NCBI RefSeq assembly: GCF_900107545.1
Contig: NZ_FNQZ01000002.1
Span: 124,001 to 188,000 of the forward strand
Direction of reading: 5' to 3'
DNA length: 64,000 bases
Source of the DNA: Pseudobutyrivibrio sp. ACV-2
GTDB lineage: Bacteria > Bacillota > Clostridia > Lachnospirales > Lachnospiraceae
Under the pieces are notes generated by a model. The model did no database searches, was not told where the DNA came from, and saw nothing but the letters and a program-made list of their open reading frames with translations. The number at the start of each line of letters is the position of its first letter. Position 1 is the first letter of the stretch. Shown piece by piece: positions 17,171-26,663 of the stretch. Both the position numbers and the translations under genes were made by a program.

Positions 17171-19291
17171 TTATACTTCGAAAATCATGTCTCCGTAGCT
17201 TGGCATTGGCCATGAATCTTTGTCAACAATCATTTCAAGGGCATCTATTGGAGCGCGAAGCTCTTCCATAGCCTTGACTACTTCATCATGGTAGAAGTTG
17301 GCCTTTTCGCAGCTAGAAGCCTTCATTGTGTAAGCCTGTTCGTTGATAGTTCTAAGGCGAACAAGCGCATCCTTTGACTCACGAAGATAATTAGAAAGCT
17401 TAATCAAAAGCTCCTTCTGTGTGCTTACATCCGCCTCAGGGCATGCATCTGAGATAGTGCCGATAGAAAGTCCAAGCTCTGTTGCATAGCTGATTACAGC
17501 TGGAATAAACTGCTTAGAAGCCATATCTATCATTGTACGTGCTTCGATGTTGATTGACTTGATGTACTGCTCGTATTCGATTTCGGCACGAGACTCAAGC
17601 TCTACCTTTGAGAATACACCAAACTTTTCAAACATTGAAACTGTAGCATCTGTTGTAAGCGCAGGAATAGCCTCTACAAGTGAATTAATAGTAGGAAGGC
17701 CTCTCTTGCCTGCCTCCTCAATCCACTCTGCACCATAACCATTTCCGTTGAATACTATACGCTGATGATCTGTAGCAAGCTTCTTAATCATATTGTGAAC
17801 AGCTGCATCAAAATCCTCAGCCTTTTCAAGTTCATCACATGCCTCGCAGAGTGCTTCAGCCATGATTGTGTTAAGTACTACATTAGGCTCACCTACTGAA
17901 TCCTGAGAACCTGGCATTCTGAACTCGAATTTGTTTCCTGTGAAAGCAAAAGGTGATGTACGGTTACGGTCTGTGGCATCCTTTCTGAAATCAGGAAGAG
18001 TCTTAACACCTGTAGCAAGCTTTTCACCCTTCTTTGATTTAGTAGCCATACCAGTGGAAATAAGCTGTGTGAGTACGTCCTCAAGCTGCTCACCAAGATA
18101 TACTGAAATGATGACTGGAGGTGCCTCATTTCCGCCTAAACGGTGATCATTTCCTACATCTGATGCCGACTCACGAAGGAGGTCTGCATGACGGTCTACA
18201 GCCTTAAGAACAAGGCAAAGGATAAGCAGGAACTGGATGTTCTCATGTGGGGACTTGCCTGGCTCAAAAAGATTGATGCCATCATCTGTTACAAGGGACC
18301 AGTTGTCGTGCTTACCTGAACCGTTTACTCCGTTGAATGGTTTTTCATGAAGAAGACACTGTAAACCGTGACGGTTAGCCACCTTTCTAAGTGTCTCCAT
18401 AATAATCTGATTGTGATCAACAGCAACGTTGCACTGTGCATAAATAGGTGCAAGCTCGTGCTGAGCTGGAGCAACCTCGTTGTGCTGAGTCTTAGATGAA
18501 ACACCAAGCTTCCAAAGCTCGATATTTACATCTCTCATATATGCCTCAATACGCTCAGGAATCGTACCGAAATAATGGTCATCCATTTCCTGTCCCTTTG
18601 GAGGCATAGCGCCAAAGAGAGTACGTCCTGTATACATTAAATCTTTGCGTGCAAGGTACATTTCACGATCGATAAGGAAGTATTCCTGCTCTGCACCAAC
18701 TGATGGGATTACACGCTTTGATGTAGTATTACCAAATAATCTGAGAAGTCTGATAGCCTGCTCAGAAACAACTTCCATAGAACGAAGAAGTGGTGTCTTC
18801 TGATCAAGGGCTTCACCTGTGTATGAGCAGAAGGCTGTAGGAATGCAAAGTGTAGCACCTGCTGCATCCTGTCTTACAAAGGCAGGGGATGTAGGGTCCC
18901 ATGCTGTGTAGCCTCTAGCCTCGAATGTGGCTCTAAGACCGCCTGAAGGGAATGATGATGCATCTGGCTCACCCTTAATCAATTCCTTACCAGAAAAGCT
19001 CATTAGAACCTTTCCAGAAGGCAGTGGTGCTGAAATAAATGAATCATGCTTTTCTGCTGTGATTCCTGTAAGTGGTTGGAACCAGTGTGTGTAGTGTGTT
19101 GCACCCTTCTCAATAGCCCATTCCTTCATCTCATGAGCAATAACATCTGCAGTCTCTAAATCAAGTTCTTTGCCTTCAGAGATGGTCTGCTTGAGCTTCT
19201 GATAAGTCTTCTTTGGCAAGCGTTCCTGCATAACCGTGTCATTAAATACGTTCTCACCAAAGATGTCTGCCACATTGAAATATTCTTCCAT
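17171..19291 (-). CDS. glnN: Glutamine synthetase type III
   Basis: 706 aa, about 250 residues longer than GlnA, which is typical of GSIII. It makes glutamine from glutamate, ammonia and ATP as a dodecamer. Family blocks present include [28 protein letters not shown] with glutamates for metal binding, [13 protein letters not shown], and a [10 protein letters not shown] block. ATG 19291 is preferred to the GTG at 19309, since AAAGGA lies before it and the protein then starts [18 protein letters not shown] like relatives. It is a single-gene unit with terminators on both sides. No GlnR site or ammonium transporter is seen nearby. Confidence 0.96.
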   Translation of the reverse strand: MEEYFNVADIFGENVFNDTVMQERLPKKTYQKLKQTISEGKELDLETADVIAHEMKEWAIEKGATHYTHWFQPLTGITAEKHDSFISAPLPSGKVLMSFSGKELIKGEPDASSFPSGGLRATFEARGYTAWDPTSPAFVRQDAAGATLCIPTAFCSYTGEALDQKTPLLRSMEVVSEQAIRLLRLFGNTTSKRVIPSVGAEQEYFLIDREMYLARKDLMYTGRTLFGAMPPKGQEMDDHYFGTIPERIEAYMRDVNIELWKLGVSSKTQHNEVAPAQHELAPIYAQCNVAVDHNQIIMETLRKVANRHGLQCLLHEKPFNGVNGSGKHDNWSLVTDDGINLFEPGKSPHENIQFLLILCLVLKAVDRHADLLRESASDVGNDHRLGGNEAPPVIISVYLGEQLEDVLTQLISTGMATKSKKGEKLATGVKTLPDFRKDATDRNRTSPFAFTGNKFEFRMPGSQDSVGEPNVVLNTIMAEALCEACDELEKAEDFDAAVHNMIKKLATDHQRIVFNGNGYGAEWIEEAGKRGLPTINSLVEAIPALTTDATVSMFEKFGVFSKVELESRAEIEYEQYIKSINIEARTMIDMASKQFIPAVISYATELGLSIGTISDACPEADVSTQKELLIKLSNYLRESKDALVRLRTINEQAYTMKASSCEKANFYHDEVVKAMEELRAPIDALEMIVDKDSWPMPSYGDMIFEV

Positions 19292-19343
19292 TAATATGTA
19301 TCCTTTCACTTTAAATAAATTGTAACTATACAGCTACATAATA

Positions 19344-19384
19344 GAAAAGACAATCAGCAATAAAGCTATGCCGATTGTCTTTTC
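19344..19384 (-). terminator. Terminator of fba
   Basis: GAAAAGACAATC (19344-19355) pairs perfectly with GATTGTCTTTTC (19373-19384). The T-rich arm acts as tail on the minus strand. It lies 30 bases after the fba stop and before the glnN promoter region. Confidence 0.85.
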
Positions 19385-19414
19385 CAAAGCCCTTGTAGGA
19401 GCTATTGTATTTTA

Positions 19415-20281
19415 TTAGTTAGCCTTACCTACTGAACCGAATAATTCCATCTTCTCTTTTACTGTAGCCTTGATAGCATCTGTACCAGGAGCAAGAAGCT
19501 TACGTGGGTCAAATCCCTTACCCTCAAGGTCCTTACCAGCCTCGATGTACTTACGTGTAGCATCAGCGAATGAAAGCTGGCACTCTGTGTTAACGTTGAT
19601 CTTTGAAACACCAAGTTCAATAGCCTTCTTGATCATGTCAGCTGGGATACCTGTACCACCGTGAAGTACGAGTGGCATAGCACCTGTCTTCTGCTGAATA
19701 GCATCAAGAGTCTCAAATGAAAGTCCCTGCCAGTTCTCTGGGTACTTTCCGTGGATGTTACCGATACCTGCTGCAAGCATATCTACGCCAAGGTCAGCGA
19801 TTGTCTTGCACTCTTCTGGATCAGCGCACTCGCCCATACCTACAACACCATCTTCTTCACCACCGATTGAACCAACTTCACACTCGATTGAAAGGCCAAG
19901 ACCGTGAGCAACGTTAACAAGCTCTGTAGACTTTGCAAGGTTCTCCTCGAATGGATAGTGTGATCCATCAAACATGATAGATGTGAAACCAGCCTTAATA
20001 CACTTGTAGCATCCTTCGTATGTACCGTGATCAAGGTGAAGTGCTACAGGAACTGTGATTCCGAGCTCCTCATCCATAGCCTTAACCATAGCTGCAACAG
20101 TACCGAAGCCTGTCATGTACTTTCCAGCACCCTCAGATACACCAAGGATTACAGGAGAGTTAAGCTCCTGAGCTGTAAGAAGAATGGCCTTTGTCCACTC
20201 AAGGTTGTTAATGTTGAACTGACCAACTGCATAGTGACCAGCCTTTGCCTTATCAAGCATTTCTTTTGCAGAAACTAACAT
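19415..20281 (-). CDS. fba: Class II fructose-1,6-bisphosphate aldolase
   Basis: 288 aa zinc-dependent aldolase of glycolysis and gluconeogenesis. Zinc ligands are in HLDHGTYEG (near residue 84), in the HG of NIHGKYP and in LHGGTGIP. FDGSHYPFEEN and the NVNTECQ phosphate-binding region fit class II enzymes. A strong ribosome site (GGAGGA) precedes the ATG. Codon use appears strongly biased, as expected for an abundant enzyme. Confidence 0.96.
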   Translation of the reverse strand: MLVSAKEMLDKAKAGHYAVGQFNINNLEWTKAILLTAQELNSPVILGVSEGAGKYMTGFGTVAAMVKAMDEELGITVPVALHLDHGTYEGCYKCIKAGFTSIMFDGSHYPFEENLAKSTELVNVAHGLGLSIECEVGSIGGEEDGVVGMGECADPEECKTIADLGVDMLAAGIGNIHGKYPENWQGLSFETLDAIQQKTGAMPLVLHGGTGIPADMIKKAIELGVSKINVNTECQLSFADATRKYIEAGKDLEGKGFDPRKLLAPGTDAIKATVKEKMELFGSVGKAN

Positions 20282-20352
20282 AATTATTCCTCCATATATT
20301 CGTATTTAGGTCAAAACCCTATCTAAACGAGATTTTAGCATAAGCTAAATCT

Positions 20353-21246
20353 CTATTCAATAGCTATTTCCAGGGCGTTGTTCTCATCAGATATGAGCAC
20401 TGTATCATGGTTCCCGCCAAATTCACCATCTAAAGTCCAAGGAACCTGTTCGTTGCAGGTGAACTTTATCTCCTTTGTCTGGAATGCATAAACCATATCT
20501 GAGTCTGGAATAAGCCCTGACATAAAGCCAAGTATTTCATTTAATTCGATTGGATTACGAGGCATTTTGATGAGGGTGACCTCAAACACTCCATCGTTTA
20601 ATCCTATATCTCCACGAATAATCCCCTGGAAGCCACCAACTGATTTGGAATTGGTAATCATACCAAAGATGAATTCATCATAGACAACATTTCCTTCGTA
20701 TTCCACCTGCATTCTGAAGGATGGAATATCTCGCAATTGCTTTGCACCCTCGATGATGTAAGCTGCATGTCCAAGAACATTTTTTAAGTCCTGAGGTGTA
20801 GCATAAGAAACCTCTGTAAAAATACCAAATGCAGCTACGTAAACAAATGAGTCTGAGTTAAACCTTCCGATATCACAAGGAAATAGATGCTCAGAAACAC
20901 TAATACGTGCTGCATTCAACATGTTCTTATCTATACCTAGAGAATTACCGAAATCGTTTGTGGAGCCTGCTGGAATGTATCCTATTGGCTTACGTTTTTC
21001 CTTTGGAAGCTGCATCATACCTGTGACAACCTCGTCCAGGGTGCCGTCGCCTCCTGAGCATACGATTCTGTCGTAATTCTCTGCCTGTTCAATTGTTTTA
21101 ACTGTAGCGTCGCCACCAGCCTGTGTAATATGAACACTGACTTGATAGCCTGCCTTAATCATGATGTCTAAGATGTCAGCCAGATGTACTTTTATTTGTC
21201 CTTTTCCCGAACGGGGATTAGCTATAAATAATAATCTTTTTGACAT
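20353..21246 (-). CDS. Diacylglycerol/lipid kinase family protein (DagK/YegS type)
   Basis: 297 aa cytoplasmic lipid kinase. NPRSGKG near residue 10 and GGDGTLDEVV near 67 are the nucleotide-binding blocks of the DAGK catalytic domain; GSTNDFGNSLG follows. The C-terminal half is the beta-rich YegS-like domain. It probably phosphorylates diacylglycerol for phospholipid recycling, but the exact lipid is not certain. It lies 17 bases after the HPr-like gene, as the last gene of the run. A 23-nt imperfect hairpin (20329-20352) follows the stop. Confidence 0.9.
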   Translation of the reverse strand: MSKRLLFIANPRSGKGQIKVHLADILDIMIKAGYQVSVHITQAGGDATVKTIEQAENYDRIVCSGGDGTLDEVVTGMMQLPKEKRKPIGYIPAGSTNDFGNSLGIDKNMLNAARISVSEHLFPCDIGRFNSDSFVYVAAFGIFTEVSYATPQDLKNVLGHAAYIIEGAKQLRDIPSFRMQVEYEGNVVYDEFIFGMITNSKSVGGFQGIIRGDIGLNDGVFEVTLIKMPRNPIELNEILGFMSGLIPDSDMVYAFQTKEIKFTCNEQVPWTLDGEFGGNHDTVLISDENNALEIAIE

Positions 21247-21263
21247 TGTAACCCTCTAATTAT

Positions 21264-21512
21264 TTATTTTGTAAGGAAATCAGAAAGCTCAGCTACTGCT
21301 TTTTCTTCATCATCGCCTGCTGCATCGATAACAACCTGTGAGCCTGAAGACAATACCAAACTCATCATACCCATAATACTTTTAGCATTAACCTTTTTTT
21401 CATCCATCTCAAAATAGATTGAGCTTGAAAATCTGTTAGCTAACTGTACTAAATGTGCTATAGGTGTAGCCTCCATTGAATTTGACATCTGAATAGTAAC
21501 TTCTTTTTGCAT
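21264..21512 (-). CDS. HPr/Crh-like regulatory protein without the PTS histidine
   Basis: 82 aa. The HPr fold is clear: ANRFSSSIYFE, VNAKSIMGMMSL and the final helix match HPr/Crh. When aligned to HPr the active-site GIHARPA becomes SMEATPI, so His15 is Glu14 and Arg17 is Thr16, and it cannot carry phosphate from PEP through enzyme I. The HprK target serine remains (Ser45 in KSIMG). B. subtilis Crh also lacks His15 (Gln there), shares the VNAKSIMG block and lies after whiA, as here. hprK is 4 kb upstream on the same strand. A catabolite-repression role is inferred. Confidence 0.88.
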   Translation of the reverse strand: MQKEVTIQMSNSMEATPIAHLVQLANRFSSSIYFEMDEKKVNAKSIMGMMSLVLSSGSQVVIDAAGDDEEKAVAELSDFLTK

Positions 21513-21554
21513 GACGTCCTCCTGAATATCTAATAAAACATAACTCTAGCCAGT

Positions 21555-22397
21555 CTACAAATCATTTGCTATAGCGGCCAGCTTTTTAAACCTATGATTA
21601 ACTCCCGACTTTCCAATAGGCGGTGTGAGCATTTCTCCCAAGTCTGCAAGTGGTGTATCAGGATAAGTAAGTCTAAGCTTTGCAATCTCCTGAAGTTGTA
21701 TCGGCAGATTATCCAGTCCCATCTTTTCTTCGATAATATGAATCTGCTCAATTTGACGAACGGCTGCATTTACCGTTTTGCTGATATTAGCTGTCTCACA
21801 GTTAACCTTTCGGTTTATAGTGCCACGCACCTCTTTAACAACTCGGATATTTTCCAATTCCATAACGGAATGTGACGCTTCCATAACACGAAGAATCTCA
21901 ACTATTTGAGCCCCTTCTTTGAGGTAGACGACATATTTACCATTTCTCTCAACCGTTTTAGCATACACTTCAAATGCATTCATAGTCCGCTTAATAAAAT
22001 CAGCCTGCGGACTTGTATTACATACGATTTCAAAATGGTATCCCTTATTAGGATCGGATATTGAACCCGCTGCCAAAAACACTCCCCTGATAAATGAACG
22101 TTTGCAGCATGATTGCTGGACCACCAGCTCATCTATCATAGTGCTGTCTTCAGACAGCTTTAGCATTTTTTTTGTCTCTAAATAGACATCTGCAGATATA
22201 GTGGTGACATCTTTCCCTATATTACAAGTATTATTTAATAAAGTAAAGACTTTTCTGTTTAAATGGTCTTCTGTTTTTTCTTTGTATTGATCTATTCCTT
22301 GAATTATCAGAATTCCCGCAAGCTCCGCCACCATACAGTGTCTACTCTTGGGAACCACCTGAAAAAGTTCTTCTTTTACATCCTTTGAAAATGACAA
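21555..22397 (-). CDS. whiA: Sporulation-type regulator WhiA
   Basis: 280 aa. WhiA joins a degenerate LAGLIDADG endonuclease-like domain (residues ~1-190, with AELAGILIIQG and GVFLAAGSISDP) to a C-terminal HTH domain (~200-275, LRLTYPDTPLADLGEML and VNHRFKKL). In Firmicutes it binds DNA and affects division and chromosome segregation. It starts directly after rapZ, and the pair with the HPr/Crh-like gene keeps the B. subtilis yvc gene order. Confidence 0.95.
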   Translation of the reverse strand: MSFSKDVKEELFQVVPKSRHCMVAELAGILIIQGIDQYKEKTEDHLNRKVFTLLNNTCNIGKDVTTISADVYLETKKMLKLSEDSTMIDELVVQQSCCKRSFIRGVFLAAGSISDPNKGYHFEIVCNTSPQADFIKRTMNAFEVYAKTVERNGKYVVYLKEGAQIVEILRVMEASHSVMELENIRVVKEVRGTINRKVNCETANISKTVNAAVRQIEQIHIIEEKMGLDNLPIQLQEIAKLRLTYPDTPLADLGEMLTPPIGKSGVNHRFKKLAAIANDL

Positions 22398-23270
22398 TTA
22401 TTTTCCTCTCAAAGCATCCTTTCCTATATCACGATGCTCTATTTTAAGTCCGTAAGACTCATCTCCATTTAACGCCTCAAAAATCTCGTCAGCCAGACAT
22501 ACAGAGCGATGCTTGCCTCCTGTACATCCCACAGCTATTACCAACTGATTTTTTCCCTCTTTAATATAGTTAGGAATAAGGAATTTGATTAAATCGGTTG
22601 TCTTCTCAAGAAATTCCTTGGCCTCATCATATTTTAATACAAAATCCTTTATAGGCTGGTCATTGCCTGTGAATGGTCTAAGTTCTAAATCATAATAAGG
22701 ATTTGGCAAAAATCTAACATCAAATACTAAATCCGCATCTTCTGGAATTCCATACTTGAACCCAAATGAAACAATGGTAACAAAAAGACTCTTGTACTGG
22801 GCATCATCCACAAAGATTTTTTGAAGCTCTTCCTTTAACTCTCTTGTGAGAAGATGAGTGGTGTCTATAACATAATCAGCCTCGTCTCGTAAGAAACCAA
22901 TAGACTGACGTTCTTCTTTTATTCCTGCGGCAATTCTTTCCCTACCAGATAATGGATGATTTCGACGTGTTTCCTTATAGCGTTTAATAAGGACATCATC
23001 CTCAGCATCCAAAAATAGTATAGAATATGGCTTGCTATCATTGTCTAATTCCTGCAATATATCCGGCAAAAGCTTCATCGCCCTGCCATTACGCACATCA
23101 ATTCCAACTACAATTTTCTGCTCAAATGTGCCACTTTCAGCTAATTCCACGAATGACCTAAGTAATTGTACAGGCAAATTATCAACACAATAATACCCCA
23201 TATCCTCCAGCATTTTAAATGCCGTATTTTTACCCGCACCGGACATTCCAGTAAGAATTAATAGCTTCAA
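22398..23270 (-). CDS. rapZ: RapZ/YvcJ nucleotide-binding protein
   Basis: 290 aa. The P-loop is GMSGAGKNTA at residues 8-17; the C-terminal domain has the GCTGGKHRSV motif near 249. The family binds nucleotides and, in E. coli, small RNAs controlling glmS; in Bacillus YvcJ affects competence. It overlaps murB by 4 bases (ATGA). The glmR/yvcK gene usually between rapZ and whiA is absent here. Confidence 0.95.
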   Translation of the reverse strand: MKLLILTGMSGAGKNTAFKMLEDMGYYCVDNLPVQLLRSFVELAESGTFEQKIVVGIDVRNGRAMKLLPDILQELDNDSKPYSILFLDAEDDVLIKRYKETRRNHPLSGRERIAAGIKEERQSIGFLRDEADYVIDTTHLLTRELKEELQKIFVDDAQYKSLFVTIVSFGFKYGIPEDADLVFDVRFLPNPYYDLELRPFTGNDQPIKDFVLKYDEAKEFLEKTTDLIKFLIPNYIKEGKNQLVIAVGCTGGKHRSVCLADEIFEALNGDESYGLKIEHRDIGKDALRGK

Positions 23271-24202
23271 TCGATGTTCCTCCCAATGATTCTGACCTCT
23301 GGAGTAAGATGTACTCCAAATTTGTCATAAACTTTAGTGTCCACGTCCTTCATAAGTTGCAAAACATCTGCCGCAGTTGCATCAGATTTGTTAATTACAA
23401 AGCCGCAGTGCTTTTCAGATACCTGGGCACCTCCTACAGTATAGCCTCTAAGGCCCGTATCATCAATAAGTTTTCCCGCAAAAAATCCTTCTGGGCGTTT
23501 AAAGGTTGATCCAGCACTTGGGAAATTAAGGGGCTGCTTTTCGATTCGCTTTTGCTTAATGTCATCTATAGTAGATTTGATTTCGTCCTGATTTCCTGGT
23601 ACAAGCTTAATTCTTGCACTAAGGATTATTGATAGCTCATCCATTTCCATAAAAGCAGAGTGTCTATAGGATAAATCCAACTGTTCTACAGGAATGGTTT
23701 TTACCTGGTTGTCAAATGTAAGCACAGTGACATCTAATAAAATATCTTTTATCTCGCCACCATAAGCACCAGCGTTCATATAGACGGCACCACCCATAGA
23801 GCCTGGTATGCCTGAAGCAAATTCAAAGCCTGTCAGACTTGCGGCTACCGCCTGACTTGATACTGATGAAAGTATCGCTCCAGCCTGGACTGTAATAATG
23901 TCGCCATCAACAGAAATTTGCCCTGTATTTTTACCGAAGGAAATCACTACACCCTCTATGCCATCATCAGACACCAAAAGGTTACTGCCATTTCCTATAA
24001 CCATAAATGGTACATTTTTTTCTCTCAATAACGTAATAAGAGGAACCACCTCTGAAATAGATGGCTCCACATAAATATCTGCAGGACCGCCAATCCTGAA
24101 GGTTGTATGTTTCTTCATTGGTTCATCAATGAGAAACTCAACCTCAGGAAAGGTCTGCTGCAGTTCGTTATAAAAGTCTGTTTTTGAAAAACTATTATGC
24201 AT
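23267..24202 (-). CDS. murB: UDP-N-acetylenolpyruvoylglucosamine reductase
   Basis: 311 aa FAD enzyme that completes UDP-MurNAc for peptidoglycan. It has HTTFRIGGPADI, GNGSNLLVSDDG in the FAD domain, GIPGSMGGAVYMNAGAYG, and the proton-donor region PSAGSTFKRPEG; the C-terminus has EVRIIG. This is the type IIb-like form found in Firmicutes. It overlaps the M18 peptidase upstream by 8 bases and rapZ downstream by 4 bases, an operon arrangement. Confidence 0.96.
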   Translation of the reverse strand: MHNSFSKTDFYNELQQTFPEVEFLIDEPMKKHTTFRIGGPADIYVEPSISEVVPLITLLREKNVPFMVIGNGSNLLVSDDGIEGVVISFGKNTGQISVDGDIITVQAGAILSSVSSQAVAASLTGFEFASGIPGSMGGAVYMNAGAYGGEIKDILLDVTVLTFDNQVKTIPVEQLDLSYRHSAFMEMDELSIILSARIKLVPGNQDEIKSTIDDIKQKRIEKQPLNFPSAGSTFKRPEGFFAGKLIDDTGLRGYTVGGAQVSEKHCGFVINKSDATAADVLQLMKDVDTKVYDKFGVHLTPEVRIIGRNID

Positions 24203-25592
24203 ACTTAATAAATGCCTCGTATCCTAACAATGCCTCATATAAGTCAACCTTTGAAATGATTTCACAAGGAGCGTGCATAGAAAGAACAGCTACACCTGAG
24301 TCGATAACCTGCATATTGTAGTTACCCATGATGTAAGCGATTGTTCCACCGCCTCCCTGATCTACCTTACCAAGCTCTGCTGTCTGCCAGCTAACGTTGT
24401 CCTTGTCCATGATAGCGCGAACTTCTCCAACATATTCTGCGCTGGCATCGTTTGAACCGCTCTTTCCTCTTGCACCCGTGTACTTGTTGAATACGAGACC
24501 GCGTCCAAGATATGCTGAATTGTTCTTTTCAAATGCTGAAGCATAATTTGGATCAAATGCTGCTGAAACATCTGATGAAAGTACCTTTGAATTTGTAAGA
24601 GCACGACGTAATTTAAGCTCTGAGTAATCGCCTACAAGATTGTAAAGCTCAGCTAATGTGTTCTCAAAGAACTTAGACTGCATACCTGTAGCGCCTACAG
24701 AACCGATTTCTTCCTTGTCTACAAGAAGAGCACATGCTGTCTTGCTAAGAGTTTCTGTAGTGTTGATAAGAGCCATAAACGAAGGATAAGCACATACTCT
24801 GTCATCGTGACCATATCCTAAAATCATAGAACGGTCAAATCCGAAGTCTCTGGCTGCTCCAGCAGGTACAACCTCGATTTCAGCCGAAATGAAATCCTCT
24901 TCCTCGATTTCATACTTGTCTTTGAGAAGCTTAAGGATGTTCTTCTTAACTGATTCCTTTTCCTTCTCGCCCTTTTCATCAAAGCCTGGAATACTTCCAA
25001 CGATTACGTTAAGGTCTTCACCTTCAACAACCTTGGCACCCTTTTTGTCCATCTGATCTGCTGCAAGATGGATGAGAAGATCTGAAATACCAAATACTGG
25101 ATCTGCTGGATCCTCACCAACATTAACCTTTACAACCTCACCATTCTTTTTAACAAGAACACCGTGAAGAGCAAGTGGAATAGTTACCCACTGATACTTT
25201 TTAATACCGCCATAATAGTGAGTGTCAAGAAGGGCAATATCAGAATCCTCATATAATGGATTCTGCTTTAAGTCCATGCGAGGGCTGTCGATGTGTGCAC
25301 CAAGAATGTTAAGGCCATTCTCAAGAGCCTCGTTACCGATGTTGAATACAGCCATCATCTTACCCTTATTTACAGCGTAAACCTTGTCTCCAGCCTTAAG
25401 CTGTGTTCCATTAGCAATAGCATCTTCGATATCAATATATCCGGCTGCCTTAGCCTTTTCGATGAAGAAATCAACACATTCTCTTTCGGTCTTGCACTCT
25501 GATAAGAACTTTCTGTAATCCTCACCAAAGTCCATAACCTTCTTTAAATCATTTTCTGAAGTATATTTACTCCAAGCATTAATACGTTCCAT
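24195..25592 (-). CDS. M18 family aminopeptidase
   Basis: 465 aa cytosolic dinuclear zinc aminopeptidase. HIDSPRMDLKQ near residue 97 carries the first metal ligand, DKEEIGSVGATG near 312 the catalytic Glu pair, and SMHAPCEIISKVDLYE near the end the last His. The family removes N-terminal residues, often acidic or neutral, from peptides. It is separated from hprK by a hairpin with a T-tail. The exact specificity is unknown. Confidence 0.93.
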   Translation of the reverse strand: MERINAWSKYTSENDLKKVMDFGEDYRKFLSECKTERECVDFFIEKAKAAGYIDIEDAIANGTQLKAGDKVYAVNKGKMMAVFNIGNEALENGLNILGAHIDSPRMDLKQNPLYEDSDIALLDTHYYGGIKKYQWVTIPLALHGVLVKKNGEVVKVNVGEDPADPVFGISDLLIHLAADQMDKKGAKVVEGEDLNVIVGSIPGFDEKGEKEKESVKKNILKLLKDKYEIEEEDFISAEIEVVPAGAARDFGFDRSMILGYGHDDRVCAYPSFMALINTTETLSKTACALLVDKEEIGSVGATGMQSKFFENTLAELYNLVGDYSELKLRRALTNSKVLSSDVSAAFDPNYASAFEKNNSAYLGRGLVFNKYTGARGKSGSNDASAEYVGEVRAIMDKDNVSWQTAELGKVDQGGGGTIAYIMGNYNMQVIDSGVAVLSMHAPCEIISKVDLYEALLGYEAFIKYA

Positions 25593-25613
25593 TAAGATAT
25601 AACTCCTGTTTCT

Positions 25614-25646
25614 AAAAAAAATATATTAAGCGATAAACGCTTTTAA
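25614..25646 (-). terminator. Hairpin with T-run between hprK and the M18 peptidase gene
   Basis: On the minus strand AAGCG-TTTAT-CGCTT is followed by AATATATTTTTTTT and then the ribosome site of the next gene. The stem is short, so partial termination is more likely than a full stop. Confidence 0.55.
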
Positions 25647-25651
25647 GCTAA

Positions 25652-26581
25652 TTAGTTTTTATTAATATTATCCTGAACTCGGCGATAGAGCTCTTCAGCT
25701 GCATTGTAACCCATCTTCTTCTGACGGTGGTTTACAGCTGCCGCTTCACAAATGATAGCCAGATTTCGACCTGGTCTGATTGGAAGTGAGTGACATGTGA
25801 CATCAATACCAAGGATATTCATGTATTCATCTGTCATGCCAAGACGGTCATATTCCTTTTCCTTGCTCCAATCCTCAAGCTTGATAACAAGGTCGATTCT
25901 CTGCTCGTCCTTAACAGCCTCAACACCATAAAGAGATTTAACATCAATGATGCCGATGCCTCTAAGCTCAATAAGGTACTGTGTGATAGATGGCGCACGG
26001 CCGTACAAACGCTCATTGTTTGGACGTCTGATTTCAACAACATCATCTGAAACAAGACGATGACCACGTCTGATTAGCTCAAGAGCAGCCTCTGATTTAC
26101 CGATACCAGACTCACCTGTGATAAGCAAACCTTCACCGTAAACATCAACGAGAACGCCGTGAATGGTGGTGTATGGAGCAAAATCCATATTAAGTGAGAA
26201 AATAAGAGCTGACATAAATTCAGATGTAGCTCTATCTGTTCCTAAAATTGGAACATTTGCCTTAACAGCTTCTCTAAGTAAAATATCTGCCGGCTTCTCG
26301 CCTCGGCAATAAATGATACAAGGAATGTCATATGAGAAAAGCTTGTCGAAGCTTTCAGCTTTCTCCTCATCTGTCTTTTTTGATATATAAGCAACCTCAA
26401 CATTTCCGATTACCTGGATACGCTTTGGCTCGAAATGCTCATAAAATCCATGAAGCTGAAGGGCTGGTCTGTTAACATCAGCCACAGTAACCTGCATCTC
26501 CTCCAAATTTAATTCTGGTGTGAAATTTGTAAGGTTAAATCTTTCCTGGATAGTTGCCACTGTAACATATTTTTGTGCCAT
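25652..26581 (-). CDS. hprK: HPr kinase/phosphorylase
   Basis: 309 aa. It phosphorylates Ser46 of HPr/Crh with ATP or PPi and removes it with Pi, linking glycolytic flux to CcpA repression. The P-loop is GESGIGKSE near residue 155, and the HprK signature (IRPGRNLAIICEAAAVN) is near 268. The length is typical. The HPr/Crh-like gene at 21264 is a likely partner in the same cluster; no canonical HPr gene is in the window. Confidence 0.96.
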   Translation of the reverse strand: MAQKYVTVATIQERFNLTNFTPELNLEEMQVTVADVNRPALQLHGFYEHFEPKRIQVIGNVEVAYISKKTDEEKAESFDKLFSYDIPCIIYCRGEKPADILLREAVKANVPILGTDRATSEFMSALIFSLNMDFAPYTTIHGVLVDVYGEGLLITGESGIGKSEAALELIRRGHRLVSDDVVEIRRPNNERLYGRAPSITQYLIELRGIGIIDVKSLYGVEAVKDEQRIDLVIKLEDWSKEKEYDRLGMTDEYMNILGIDVTCHSLPIRPGRNLAIICEAAAVNHRQKKMGYNAAEELYRRVQDNINKN

Positions 26582-26663
26582 AAAAATCCCTCCGTTAAAT
26601 TATTTTCTTCCCTACGCAAATATCTTTGCAATATATAATGATACTTCATTTTTGTGATAATTC

